NCBI GenBank assembly: GCA_003216615.1
Contig: QCIP01000002.1
Span: 62,001-126,000, forward strand
Direction of reading: 5' to 3'
From: Prochlorococcus sp. AG-402-M15
GTDB taxonomy: Bacteria > Cyanobacteriota > Cyanobacteriia > PCC-6307 > Cyanobiaceae
Length of the DNA: 64,000 bases
The notes under the pieces were generated by a model that was given only the letters and a program-made list of their open reading frames with translations, made no database searches and was not told where the DNA came from. How positions within the stretch are numbered: position 1 is the stretch's first letter; each line of letters opens with the position of its first letter. A program made the position numbers and the translations under genes. This document shows, piece by piece, positions 6,427 through 13,752 of this stretch.

Positions 6427-6555
6427 ATGGAATTCGCTAAAAAATTCATGACTGAGAAAGCTGAAAAGCTTAACGGTAAAGCTGCAATGCTTGGAATGTT
6501 TGCTCTAATAGGGGCTTACTATTTTACAGGTCAAATTGTTCCAGGTATTTTCTAA
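6427..6555 (+). CDS. hli: High-light-inducible protein, 42 aa
   Basis: One-helix Hli: EKLNGKAAMLGMFALIGAY is the chlorophyll-binding helix, followed by FTGQIVPGIF. It is monocistronic, with its own terminator 30 bp downstream. Its upstream region does not show the TTTACA-17-TACATT promoter of the other loci, so its regulation may differ. Confidence 0.95.
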   Translation: MEFAKKFMTEKAEKLNGKAAMLGMFALIGAYYFTGQIVPGIF

Positions 6556-6583
6556 ACAACAAAATATTATTTAAGTCTTTTGG

Positions 6584-6612
6584 TGGGGTTGGAGTTTTCA
6601 ACCCCTTTTTTT
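6584..6612 (+). terminator. Rho-independent terminator
   Basis: GGGGTTG/CAACCCC stem with a short loop followed by seven T. It ends the hli transcript and sits just before the converging 46-aa gene. Confidence 0.85.
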
Positions 6613-6618
6613 ATTTGA

Positions 6619-6759
6619 TTACAAAGAATCTTTTGATATCTTGTTCTTCATGTCCTCAATATTATTAATTAATTCGTCTAACCATTCTGTATTGTCTTCT
6701 GGTTTTAGATATGAAATTTTTGGTTGATTAACTTCAAGAGTCTCAAAATCTCCACTCAT
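6619..6759 (-). CDS. Small protein, 46 aa (MSGD / TEWLDELIN family)
   Basis: I chose the ATG at 6759 because the minus strand reads GAAGGAGAATTT just before it, a strong ribosome-binding site; a 65-aa extension is less likely. The C-terminus NTEWLDELINNIEDMKNK is nearly identical to that of the product of 10045-10158. The start MSGD is shared with 24785-24946. Soluble, acidic; function unknown. Confidence 0.75.
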   Translation of the reverse strand: MSGDFETLEVNQPKISYLKPEDNTEWLDELINNIEDMKNKISKDSL

Positions 6760-6987
6760 AAATTCTCCTTCGAAAATTATTCTAAACTTCTCATATGTTC
6801 TAACTGATTTTAACAAAACACTGCGTATCTAATGTGTGCGGTTTGAGGAACATTTAGGTACGGGAAGAGGTATTTTTTTTTAGCCATTTAAATCTATGGC
6901 TGACCTAGATTAAAAACATGGTTGTCATGAGTCGGTTGCTTTGCTACAACTGAAATCAACCATAAACTTTAAATTGCATTTAATAAA

Positions 6988-7170
6988 ATGAATTACTACA
7001 GTTGCTTTGATCAAAAAGGAAACATAATTGCTCGCTGTCAGACTAAAGAAGATATAAATGTTTTAAAGAAAATGGGCAGACCAATAGTGGAAATAAAAGA
7101 AATGAAAAAAGAGGAATCAGTTGTTTGTTCTTTAACTGGTAGTCCATCCGATTACAACGAAGATTATTAA
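6988..7170 (+). CDS. Hypothetical protein, 60 aa
   Basis: A soluble protein beginning MNYYSCFDQKGNIIARC, with a ferredoxin-like alternation of strand and helix (KEDINVLKKMGRPIVEIKE). It contains three cysteines. It is followed four bases later by a 43-aa membrane gene, probably the same operon. No function is known. Confidence 0.65.
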   Translation: MNYYSCFDQKGNIIARCQTKEDINVLKKMGRPIVEIKEMKKEESVVCSLTGSPSDYNEDY

Positions 7171-7174
7171 GAGT

Positions 7175-7306
7175 ATGACTCAAAGATTACTTAAATTGAA
7201 TCAACCTGGAAGATCAGTAGTTCTTCTGTTGGTTGCATTGAATAGCATTTATACTTTCTTTTCTACTTTTGAAAAAGCATTAACTGATCGCGATAGAAAG
7301 AGATAA
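7175..7306 (+). CDS. Small membrane protein, 43 aa
   Basis: A polar N-terminus (RLLKLNQPGRS), one membrane helix (VVLLLVALNSIYTFFSTF) and a charged tail (TDRDRKR). It lies 4 bp downstream of the 60-aa gene and upstream of a strong terminator. No family is recognised. Confidence 0.6.
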   Translation: MTQRLLKLNQPGRSVVLLLVALNSIYTFFSTFEKALTDRDRKR

Positions 7307-7358
7307 AAATATTTATGTATTTGTGGATTAACTGTCAATCAATAAAATTTAAGACATA

Positions 7359-7386
7359 AAAAAAGACCCTTTTAGAGGTCTTTTTT
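7359..7386 (+). terminator. Bidirectional terminator
   Basis: AAAAGACC/GGTCTTTT stem with an 8-base loop and T/A runs on both sides. It closes the 60-aa/43-aa operon. Confidence 0.85.
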
Positions 7387-7388
7387 AT

Positions 7389-7866
7389 TGGTGACGACAG
7401 AGAGGAGATCTATTTGATAATCAGATTAAGAATTTCCTTAGAAATTAGTTTTGGAAGTAAAAGTGATTACTCACTTCTTCATGCTTTACAAACGACTTTA
7501 TTTTTAAGATAGTTCAGAATTAATCCCGAAAGTTTAATTTCTGATTACTTAGCTTTCTTTCCGTAAAGGTTAGATAAGTTAATTTACCTTGGTGTTGCAG
7601 ACCATGGATTAGTGAAGATCTAGTTGGCCAACCTTGGTCGAGTCGATCACCAGAACTGTCGTAATGAAACAATAATAGTTTTCAAATATTTTGCATGAAT
7701 CCTTAAGATTGATTTAATCATGATTAATTAAATCTTTAATCCTGGGACTACATCATCCAACAAGCTCAATCGAATAGACGTTATCCTTACAATTATTTTT
7801 TTTATCCTATTCCTTTGCAAAAGCTGCCAAAGGTAAAAAAAAGGATTGATGAAAGAAGTAAAATTT
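7389..7866. other. Gene-poor spacer with a GC-richer islet
   Basis: No credible gene in ~480 bp. The piece at about 7582-7662 is distinctly GC-richer. One plus-strand frame there reads PWISEDLVGQPWSSRSPELS before a stop, but has no start codon and a stop just upstream. It could be a small RNA or the tail of a decayed gene. Confidence 0.35.
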
Positions 7867-8175
7867 TCATTGATTCTTCTTTGATGATATGTAGCTAATT
7901 TTATATTGATTAATTAATTTTTTGAAATCTTCAACTCTTTTTTGTCCATTCTTTAATGGTCTTGAGGAGTCAAGTACAGCTGCACAACATAATTGCCAAC
8001 AAGATTTTTCACCTAGGTCTAATTTCTTGCATATATTTTTTGGAGCTTTAATAACTGTATTTATTTCTGCAATATGTTGAGTAGTTTCCCATAACTCTCC
8101 TTCAAGAAAGTCAAGTTCAGTACTTGATAATAATTCTGTAGCTATATAATCCTTTATTAGCTCAGTTAATTCCAC
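7867..8175 (-). CDS. Hypothetical protein, 102 aa
   Basis: A soluble helical protein starting MELTELIKDYIATELLSSTE, with a CCAAVLDSSRPLKNG motif in the middle and a lysine-rich end. Three cysteines cluster in the CWQLCCA segment. No family is recognised. It is the only gene between two gene-poor spacers. Confidence 0.6.
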   Translation of the reverse strand: MELTELIKDYIATELLSSTELDFLEGELWETTQHIAEINTVIKAPKNICKKLDLGEKSCWQLCCAAVLDSSRPLKNGQKRVEDFKKLINQYKISYISSKKNQ

Positions 8176-8302
8176 AAAATTTATTTAAAAAAGAAGTTAA
8201 ATCATCTCTTAGTATTTATATAGCAAGATAAAAAAAAAAGAGCTAATTGCTTCTCGTCTTTGATCTAATGTCAATCAAAAATAATTGATTTAAAGTTAAA
8301 AA

Positions 8303-8731
8303 TCATCCTTCGGCGGGAATTAGAATTGGAACATCTTTTGCTCCTATTGCTGCGAACCAAACTATTGCGTTATCAGTTTTTGCATTACCCATTGTATGTT
8401 TTGGTGTCTTTGGACCAACTATAAAAGTATCACCTGCTGTATAGGTGAGATCTTCCATACCTTTTCTTTTGACAACTATAGTACCTTGCTCAACATTGCC
8501 TAATAATGGAATTGGATGAGAGTGGAGTGGGACTATCCCTCCCTCAGCTAACTCGACTCTTTGTAATCTTATTTCTGCTTGTCCTTTTGGGTATTTAAGA
8601 GCATCTCCATCCATAGTTTCGGAACCTACAAAGACTTCTTGTACATTTACAGGAGATTCTGCAGCTATAGAAATGCTTGGGTTGAGGAGCATCAAAGCAA
8701 AGGCTATTGCTATGAGTAAATTCTTAATCAT
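8303..8731 (-). CDS. Secreted cupin-domain protein
   Basis: A 142-residue protein with an N-terminal signal peptide (KNLLIAIAFALMLL, cleavage near SIAAES at about residue 25) and one cupin barrel. Cupin motif 1 is IVPLHSHPIPLLGNVEQG, and motif 2 is GDTFIVGPKTPKHTMGN. The histidines there would bind a metal in the lumen or periplasm. The substrate is unknown. The intact cupin contrasts with the broken cytoplasmic one at 31.5 kb. Confidence 0.85.
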   Translation of the reverse strand: MIKNLLIAIAFALMLLNPSISIAAESPVNVQEVFVGSETMDGDALKYPKGQAEIRLQRVELAEGGIVPLHSHPIPLLGNVEQGTIVVKRKGMEDLTYTAGDTFIVGPKTPKHTMGNAKTDNAIVWFAAIGAKDVPILIPAEG

Positions 8732-8829
8732 GAATTTGAATTCCTAGAAAATTATTTAGGCTTATATTATTTATTTTTTATATATTTGTCAGTACCAGAG
8801 TTAACTTTTTTTTAATTTAACTTAAAAAA

Positions 8830-8924
8830 GTTCGAATAAGGTTTGAAAAGAATTTTTAGTAAAAAATTTAACCCATGCTATGTCAGTGAAAATGAATCCT
8901 GTTAACTTTTCATTAGCCAGAAAT
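8830..8924. repeat. EVE-core repeat, copy D (degenerate)
   Basis: GTTCGAAT (8830-8837) and GTTTGAAA (8841-8848) are spaced with the same 11-bp period as at 5.6 kb. They are followed ~60 bp later by ACTTTTCATTAGCCAGAAAT (8905-8924), the reverse complement of the EVE FWLMKS codons. Only the left octamer pair is recognisable. Confidence 0.6.
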
Positions 8925-9172
8925 TTTCTTTAGTCTTATTCTTTTTTTTATAAATTAAATCTTAAATTAAGTAGAGAAACTTATATGGGAATTGTTTTTA
9001 TATAAGTTATATAAATCAATTTAAGTAGTTGTTATTACCGATTAATAATACCTGTTTTTAAATCAATATTTTTGTCCTTGAAAACCTCCTAAAACATACT
9101 TTTTCTTGAAATAAAGATTGACAAGACATCCATAAAAAAAACTTCTATAAAGCATTAACTTCTTTTATAAAT

Positions 9173-9481
9173 ATGTTTTTAACAAACAAGACTCGTTTAA
9201 AAATTAAGGATATCGTTAAGAGGATTTCACTAGATAAACCTGTTTCATTGGAAGAAAGAATTTATGTAAAAAAGTTTTCAAAACATAATTCAACAATATT
9301 GAGCTGGCTTAAGAAAGCTAACAGCTTGAGGAGATATGGGAAACAAAATTCAGACGGAATAAATGGACTAATCCAGAATCTTGGTCTTGATGGTTTAGAA
9401 ACTGAAAATCATTTTGATCCCCAAAATGATGATCTTGCTGATTGGTTTAGTGGCTCTCCTGATTGGGTGAGGAGGAGCTAA
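9173..9481 (+). CDS. Conserved hypothetical protein, 102 aa
   Basis: A soluble protein with SLEERIYVKKFSKHN, a WLKKANSLRRYG basic helix and the C-terminus DLADWFSGSPDWVRRS. The same arrangement is familiar from Synechococcus/Prochlorococcus proteins of unknown function. The basic N-terminal half and acidic C-terminal half suggest a nucleic-acid or protein-binding adaptor, which is inference only. Confidence 0.75.
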   Translation: MFLTNKTRLKIKDIVKRISLDKPVSLEERIYVKKFSKHNSTILSWLKKANSLRRYGKQNSDGINGLIQNLGLDGLETENHFDPQNDDLADWFSGSPDWVRRS

Positions 9482-9712
9482 TTGCCCATTAGTTTAAGAA
9501 GATTTACATCTTTTTTTAACTATTAATTTATCAGATATCTCAATAAAATAAATTTAAACTAATTATTTAAAAAAAGGAAATGCTTTAACTTGTCTTCGAG
9601 AATAAATACAAATACCTATAAGTGACCCATATAACATTGTTTGATTAACTAGATCTAAAACTAGAAACATTTAATCTAGAGTTTTAATATTAAAAGTTAA
9701 TTTCTACCAAAT

Positions 9713-9820
9713 CTAAAAATAAGGTGTGTATGGGACTTCTGTTTTCATCGAATCGCCATAATAACTTTCAGCTGACTTTACTAAGATCCAATAAATGAAA
9801 TTTAGAAATGATTTTTTCAT
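9713..9820 (-). CDS. Micro-protein, 35 aa (YW-SAES family)
   Basis: Begins MKKSFLNFIYWILVKSAES and continues YYGDSM. A paralog at 17125-17244 shares FxYWLLIRSAESHYGES. The hydrophobic FIYWILV segment is too short for a classical membrane span, so a membrane-surface helix is likely. Two diverged copies conserving the same residues argue for real coding. No known family. Confidence 0.65.
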   Translation of the reverse strand: MKKSFLNFIYWILVKSAESYYGDSMKTEVPYTPYF

Positions 9821-10044
9821 ATGAAGATCCATAACTTTTCCTAATTCAAATCGGAATCTCAAATAAAAACATCGTAGAAAATACTTAAAAGAAAAGATTT
9901 AGATTTTCTTAATTAGTTTCTAATAACTAACTTTGTATTAAATAATACTAATTCTTGCCGAATCAATCGATTTAGTATTATTGCTTATTGATTCCTGTAA
10001 TTACTAAAGATATATTAAATGAACTTTATAAATAGTAGTAATTT

Positions 10045-10158
10045 ATGAGTAATCAAAAAAGTCAGAACCATAAAAAAAAAGAGCAAAATAATACAGAATG
10101 GTTAGATGAATTAATCAATAAGATCGAAAGTATGAAAAACAAAATATCCAATACTTAA
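10045..10158 (+). CDS. Small protein, 37 aa (TEWLDELIN family)
   Basis: A basic N-terminus (SQNHKKKEQ) is followed by TEWLDELINKIESMKNK, matching the C-terminus of 6619-6759 at nearly every residue. The shared block is evidently the functional part, a short amphipathic helix, while the N-terminal halves are unrelated. The function is unknown. Confidence 0.7.
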   Translation: MSNQKSQNHKKKEQNNTEWLDELINKIESMKNKISNT

Positions 10159-10235
10159 TTAATCAATCTTCTTTCTTCTATTATTAAATTCGGAACAGTT
10201 GGCTGCCTTATAAATTATTTTGATAGGAAGCCTAA

Positions 10236-10505
10236 ATGGAATTTAAAAGAGATAACTTTATATTTCTTTCCGGACTTTTAATAAATTTAGTTATATTTAT
10301 TTGCCATTGCCTTATATTATCAATATTAAATAAAACATTTTTTCTGGATTTACCTGTAACTTATATCCAATGCTTGCCAGCTTCTAATAGTTTTATGCTC
10401 TTTAATTCCCAAAGTGATGATGAGATTCCTAGTAACTTTGATGCCTCTGAACTTTTTAAATATCTATCCATAAAAAAAGAGGATTGTTACTTTCCTCTTA
10501 ACTAA
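10236..10505 (+). CDS. Hypothetical membrane-anchored protein, 89 aa
   Basis: One strong hydrophobic segment (residues ~8-33, FLSGLLINLVIFICHCLILS) precedes a polar C-terminal domain containing SQSDDEIPSNFDASE. The upstream sequence GATAGGAAG gives a plausible ribosome-binding site. There is no homology to report. Confidence 0.45.
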   Translation: MEFKRDNFIFLSGLLINLVIFICHCLILSILNKTFFLDLPVTYIQCLPASNSFMLFNSQSDDEIPSNFDASELFKYLSIKKEDCYFPLN

Positions 10506-10601
10506 ATAGATTATCAATCAATCAGTTTGTATATGTCGAGTTTAGAAGGTGTAGTAAAGAAATATCTATAGAGTTTCTGATGTTACGAACTTACCCAAAA
10601 A

Positions 10602-10757
10602 ATGAAAAAACATGAAATAATTTTATTTTTACGAAAAGTAATGTCACTAATCCCTTTTAAATCAACAGAAAAACAAGGTAAAGCTAATAGTAAAAGTATT
10701 TTTAGCCTTGCTCTATTAATGTTTTCATTGGTAGCTTGGATGTGCTTATTTAGGTAA
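10602..10757 (+). CDS. Small membrane protein, 51 aa
   Basis: A basic N-terminal half (FLRKVMSLIPFKSTEKQGKA) is followed by one membrane helix (IFSLALLMFSLVAWMCLF). It ends 7 bp before the next small membrane gene, so they are probably co-transcribed. Confidence 0.6.
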   Translation: MKKHEIILFLRKVMSLIPFKSTEKQGKANSKSIFSLALLMFSLVAWMCLFR

Positions 10758-10764
10758 AAAAATT

Positions 10765-10899
10765 ATGACTAAAAAAGAAGGAAAAGAATTAGCCACGGTT
10801 AAGGTTTATCTTAATACTGGGATCATCGCGGGATTAATTGGTATAGGTTTTGTTGCTTCAACTTTAGTTTTTGGAGTACTACTTCTGGTTTTAAAATAA
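10765..10899 (+). CDS. Small membrane protein, 44 aa
   Basis: Charged N-terminus TKKEGKELATVKVYLN followed by a glycine-rich helix (GIIAGLIGIGFVASTLVFGV). Second gene of a pair with 10602-10757. The function is unknown, but the layout is typical of photosynthetic low-molecular-mass subunits. Confidence 0.6.
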   Translation: MTKKEGKELATVKVYLNTGIIAGLIGIGFVASTLVFGVLLLVLK

Positions 10900-11110
10900 T
10901 TTTTTAAAAAAGACTTAAATTATTTTTCATTAGATTTTGAAATTTAATATGAAAAAGATTGATTCAACATCAGATTTGAAAATTTCTAAAAAAATTTATT
11001 CTCATCCTTTATAAAATTATCAGGAATAGATGGGAAAAAATATTCATATTTCAAGGTTGATTCTCTATCGAGACCTTTAAAAAGATTTTTTTATATAGAA
11101 TCACAAAATT

Positions 11111-11143
11111 TTTTAGCCAATTGATTATTGGCTATTTTTTTTC
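11111..11143 (+). terminator. Rho-independent terminator-like hairpin
   Basis: TAGCCAAT/ATTGGCTA stem followed by eight T. It probably ends the 10.6-10.9 kb transcript; the ~200 bp between hold no clear gene. Confidence 0.6.
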
Positions 11144-11233
11144 GGGATATATTTCTCCAAATGAAGGCGGACTATTTATGAGGTTAATTTTTACTGTTAA
11201 GAAAATTAAGTAAAAATGAAACAAGATTAAATT

Positions 11234-11389
11234 TCACTGATCATCTTTTTGATTGATAAAAGGTCTTATTTTATTTTTCAGTTCACCAAGTGGCTTTTCA
11301 ATAAAATCAGGTTTTTTTAAAACTGCAAGTACCACCCAGCCTAAACTAATAGCAAGAACCATTCCTAGATAGGCAAAACCATAAATCAT
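11234..11389 (-). CDS. Small membrane protein, 51 aa
   Basis: A membrane helix at the N-terminus (FAYLGMVLAISLGWVVLAVL) and a polar tail with KKPDFIEKPLGELKNK. The tandem with 11416-11577, another helix-plus-charged-tail protein, is probably an operon with a 26-bp gap. Unknown function. Confidence 0.65.
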   Translation of the reverse strand: MIYGFAYLGMVLAISLGWVVLAVLKKPDFIEKPLGELKNKIRPFINQKDDQ

Positions 11390-11415
11390 AAATACTCTAA
11401 TTAATTTGCTATTAA

Positions 11416-11577
11416 TTATCCTTGTTTTTTGACTCCTACTGAGAGTTCGATGTTTTCCTTTTCTTTTTCCTTTTCCTTAATGATTAATTTGTTTTCGGTT
11501 CTTCCGAAATCATTTTTACCTGCAATAAAGAAAATAAGTGCGCTTATAAAAAAAAGTGCAAAAAGCAAAACTTCCAT
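11416..11577 (-). CDS. Small membrane protein, 53 aa
   Basis: N-terminal helix (VLLFALFFISALIFFIAG) followed by a strongly charged cytoplasmic-type tail containing KEKEKEKEN. First gene of the pair with 11234-11389. No family is recognised. Confidence 0.65.
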   Translation of the reverse strand: MEVLLFALFFISALIFFIAGKNDFGRTENKLIIKEKEKEKENIELSVGVKKQG

Positions 11578-11930
11578 TTGCTAATACCATTTAATTAAAT
11601 ACAAATTAGTTTAGAGACCTAATTTTAATCAACATCAAATAATACAATTCACAGTAAATTTCGTTCAATCAAATTTATAATATAAAATTCTTTGATATCA
11701 ATACATCTAAATATTTAATAACCTTAAAGTGTTATTTATTTTACTATGAATAAGATTTTTAAAGTATTAATCTGTGATTATTAATTTTGATATTAAATGT
11801 ATTTATTACAATTTGATCATTTAATCTTTATATTTAATGATGCTTTTTTCCTCGTTTAACTATAAATTTTGAACTTGAATAATTTCTTAAAAATCTTTAC
11901 TGTTAATTCAGTAATTAAATTTATAGAATT
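11578..11930. other. Intergenic, no gene seen
   Basis: About 350 bp of very AT-rich sequence between the divergently oriented 53-aa gene and the PsbN-like gene. No reading frame, hairpin or repeat stands out; promoters for both sides must lie here. Confidence 0.45.
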
Positions 11931-12137
11931 ATGTTAGGAACTATTAAAGATCCAACTTTGTTTTTACTTTTGGGCAGTGTTGGGATTTTACTTTTTGGTT
12001 CAATAGGTTATGGAATTTATACAACAGTTGGACCCTCTTCATATAAGTTAAGAGACACAATTAAAGAGCATGCGAGAATGCATGAATTAGGAATAGCTCA
12101 TGGTCACAATCATAATGAAGCAGATCATATTCATTGA
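11931..12137 (+). CDS. PsbN-like protein with histidine-rich tail, 68 aa
   Basis: The membrane helix runs into GYGIYTTVGPSSYKLRD followed by EH, matching the PsbN pattern GxGIYTxFGPPSxxLRDxFxEH. PsbN assists photosystem II assembly and repair in thylakoids. This protein departs from ordinary PsbN (~44 aa) by a C-terminal extension with seven histidines (HELGIAHGHNHNEADHIH). It is likely an island paralog of the core psbN, which is not in this window. Metal binding by the tail is inference. Confidence 0.7.
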   Translation: MLGTIKDPTLFLLLGSVGILLFGSIGYGIYTTVGPSSYKLRDTIKEHARMHELGIAHGHNHNEADHIH

Positions 12138-12146
12138 GATTTATAA

Positions 12147-12284
12147 ATGTATTTATATTTGTTTGATTCGGAATTAACTACCAAATTCTTTTTTACTTCA
12201 ATTCTTTCTGGAGCTTTATTATCATTTTTTATTTTTTTATTATTTTTGCTTACTAATCAAAATGCAATGTTTAAAAAACAATAA
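12147..12284 (+). CDS. Small membrane protein, 45 aa
   Basis: Begins MYLYLFDSELTTK and continues into a long hydrophobic helix (LSGALLSFFIFLLFLLT) with a short basic tail. It starts 9 bp after the PsbN-like stop and is probably co-transcribed with it. Confidence 0.6.
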   Translation: MYLYLFDSELTTKFFFTSILSGALLSFFIFLLFLLTNQNAMFKKQ

Positions 12285-12382
12285 TGCTATTTTTCAAAAT
12301 TTCAAAAGTGCTAACTCCCTTTTAGAAAATTTATAAATAGGATTAAAAAATTATTTACTTTTTTAAAACTATTTTTTGATTT

Positions 12383-12529
12383 TTAATTCCAACAAACCAA
12401 GCAATCTTCTTGATTTGGATAATCTATACATTCTTTATTTAAAGTTTCTTCTAAAAATTCCACTTTCTTAAAATAATCAAGATCTTTTAATTCTTTGTTT
12501 GGAACCGTGAATTTTGTTTGTAGTTTCAT
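12383..12529 (-). CDS. Small cysteine-containing protein, 48 aa
   Basis: A soluble protein whose C-terminus holds three cysteines (ECIDYPNQEDCLVCWN), a possible metal or redox site. The upstream minus-strand sequence TTAGGAGAATAG is a good ribosome-binding site. It sits in a run of minus-strand micro-genes from 14.2 to 12.4 kb. Confidence 0.65.
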   Translation of the reverse strand: MKLQTKFTVPNKELKDLDYFKKVEFLEETLNKECIDYPNQEDCLVCWN

Positions 12530-12544
12530 TTTCTATTCTCCTAA

Positions 12545-12646
12545 TTAATACTGTTTTTTGAATCCATTCCAAGTTTGAGAAAACCTTAAACTCAGATAAG
12601 AAATTAAAATTGTCCAAAATAAAATCTCTATACCTAAATTAGTCAT
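12545..12646 (-). CDS. Small membrane protein, 33 aa (NxGxEIxFW family)
   Basis: MTNLGIEILFWTILISYL forms one helix, then a QTWNGFKKQY end. The paralog at 23170-23271 has the same length and matching positions (MANIGLEIVFWLILLTYI ... GYKKQF). Upstream, AAAGGAGGCCACG is an unusually strong Shine-Dalgarno for this genome. Unknown function, possibly a thylakoid low-molecular-mass subunit. Confidence 0.75.
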   Translation of the reverse strand: MTNLGIEILFWTILISYLSLRFSQTWNGFKKQY

Positions 12647-12716
12647 TTGCGTGGCCTCCTTTCTATCTGATTATTCTCTAGTACGGGTATTATGTAAAAA
12701 TCAAGCGTAAGAATAC

Positions 12717-12884
12717 CTAAAAGTTAAGGCATTGATCACAAAAAATTTTGCAATGGTTTTTACTTGGATGCTCTGCACATTCATTATTCCAATAAGTTTC
12801 AGGTTGTTTTTGCTTAAAATTATATGAGAGGTTTTTTTTACCCAAATTAATCTCTTGGATAGTAAATGTGTCGTTTAGTGCCAT
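12717..12884 (-). CDS. Small cysteine-rich protein, 55 aa
   Basis: I chose the ATG at 12884 (MALNDTFTIQEI) since CAGGAGC precedes it; the 35 upstream codons are atypical. The C-terminal region NECAEHPSKNHCKIFCDQC has four cysteines and two histidines, suggesting a zinc-binding or disulfide knot. It resembles the 48-aa neighbour in general layout. Confidence 0.65.
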   Translation of the reverse strand: MALNDTFTIQEINLGKKNLSYNFKQKQPETYWNNECAEHPSKNHCKIFCDQCLNF

Positions 12885-13117
12885 AAGATTTAGCTCCTGA
12901 CTACTCTTATGTTCTAATTCATTTGAATAGTTAAATTCAAGCTTTATATGTGCGGTTAGAGGAACAAAATTGTACGGATTAAGGATCAAAAAAAATTACA
13001 AATTAATCATAATTAGAAGGAAAATATTTTCAAAAAATTTGTTCTAAGTTAAAAAAAATTTAGATAAATTTTGCTTAGAAATTATATTCCCTTAATACTT
13101 TCTCAGATCCTCCAAAA

Positions 13118-13246
13118 TTAATCATTATCTAATCTATCTGCATATTCTCTTAAAATTTCAGCCATCTTTTGAGGTGGAATTTCTTTTTGATATTCTCTAC
13201 ATAAATCAAAAAATTTATCCAAGAAATATTTCATTGAAGAGGACAT
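13118..13246 (-). CDS. Small soluble protein, 42 aa
   Basis: Encodes a helical protein, FLDKFFDLCREYQKEIPPQK followed by an acidic end. It is separated by 5 bp from the three-gene membrane micro-operon upstream (13252-13597) and probably shares its transcript. Confidence 0.6.
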   Translation of the reverse strand: MSSSMKYFLDKFFDLCREYQKEIPPQKMAEILREYADRLDND

Positions 13247-13251
13247 GAAAA

Positions 13252-13347
13252 TTAGCTTTTCATTTTAAAAGTAATGTATGCAAACCCACCAAGCAATAAA
13301 AGATTGAGAACCCCATAAGTAATCGCTATGCCATACATATGCATCAT
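13252..13347 (-). CDS. Small membrane protein, 31 aa
   Basis: MMHMYGIAITYGVLNLLLLG forms one helix, ending in TFKMKS. Its start overlaps the stop of the preceding 46-aa gene by 4 bp (ATGA on the minus strand). Third gene of a translationally coupled series. Confidence 0.65.
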   Translation of the reverse strand: MMHMYGIAITYGVLNLLLLGGFAYITFKMKS

Positions 13348-13484
13348 TTATTTATAAAAACATAAGCAGAATATAAATAAACTAAGAAAACTCCAATAGC
13401 AATCGAACTTCCATAAATAAGAAAGTTCCAAATTTTATTTAATTTAGGTTTTTTAAATTCTTTTTCTTCTTCTTTGGTAATCAT
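13344..13484 (-). CDS. Small membrane protein, 46 aa
   Basis: Charged N-terminus ITKEEEKEFKKPKLNK followed by one helix (NFLIYGSSIAIGVFLVYLY). It overlaps neighbours on both sides by 4 bp, the middle of a three-gene coupled set. Confidence 0.65.
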   Translation of the reverse strand: MITKEEEKEFKKPKLNKIWNFLIYGSSIAIGVFLVYLYSAYVFINK

Positions 13485-13597
13485 TTATTTCCTTTCTCTT
13501 TTCTAGCAGCATTGCCTTTTGCTCTTAAAACCAAAGTTATTATAAGGGCAGTGCTTAATATCAAAGCATCAATTAATAGGTGTGGGGAGATATTCAT
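13481..13597 (-). CDS. Small membrane protein, 38 aa
   Basis: N-terminal helix (LLIDALILSTALIITLVL) followed by a basic tail RAKGNAARKEKGNK, positive-inside. First gene of the coupled set; its TGA overlaps the next ATG. Confidence 0.65.
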   Translation of the reverse strand: MNISPHLLIDALILSTALIITLVLRAKGNAARKEKGNK

Positions 13598-13752
13598 CAG
13601 CTAATAATATAAATAAAAATACTCATTATCTTTTCAGTAATAAATCTATTAAAAATTAAAAAAAAAAGGGTTTAACCTTCTAATTTTAAATCGACTTTCA
13701 ATCACAGTCTATTTTAGCTTTTTAGCTTCTCTTAAAAAAAAGAGTATTTTAT

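Noticed and set aside
10975-11110. Possible decayed aconitase-like fragment (GIDGKKYSYFKVDSL)
   Set aside because: Only one short stretch resembles a family opening, with no start and no further motifs; too weak to call.
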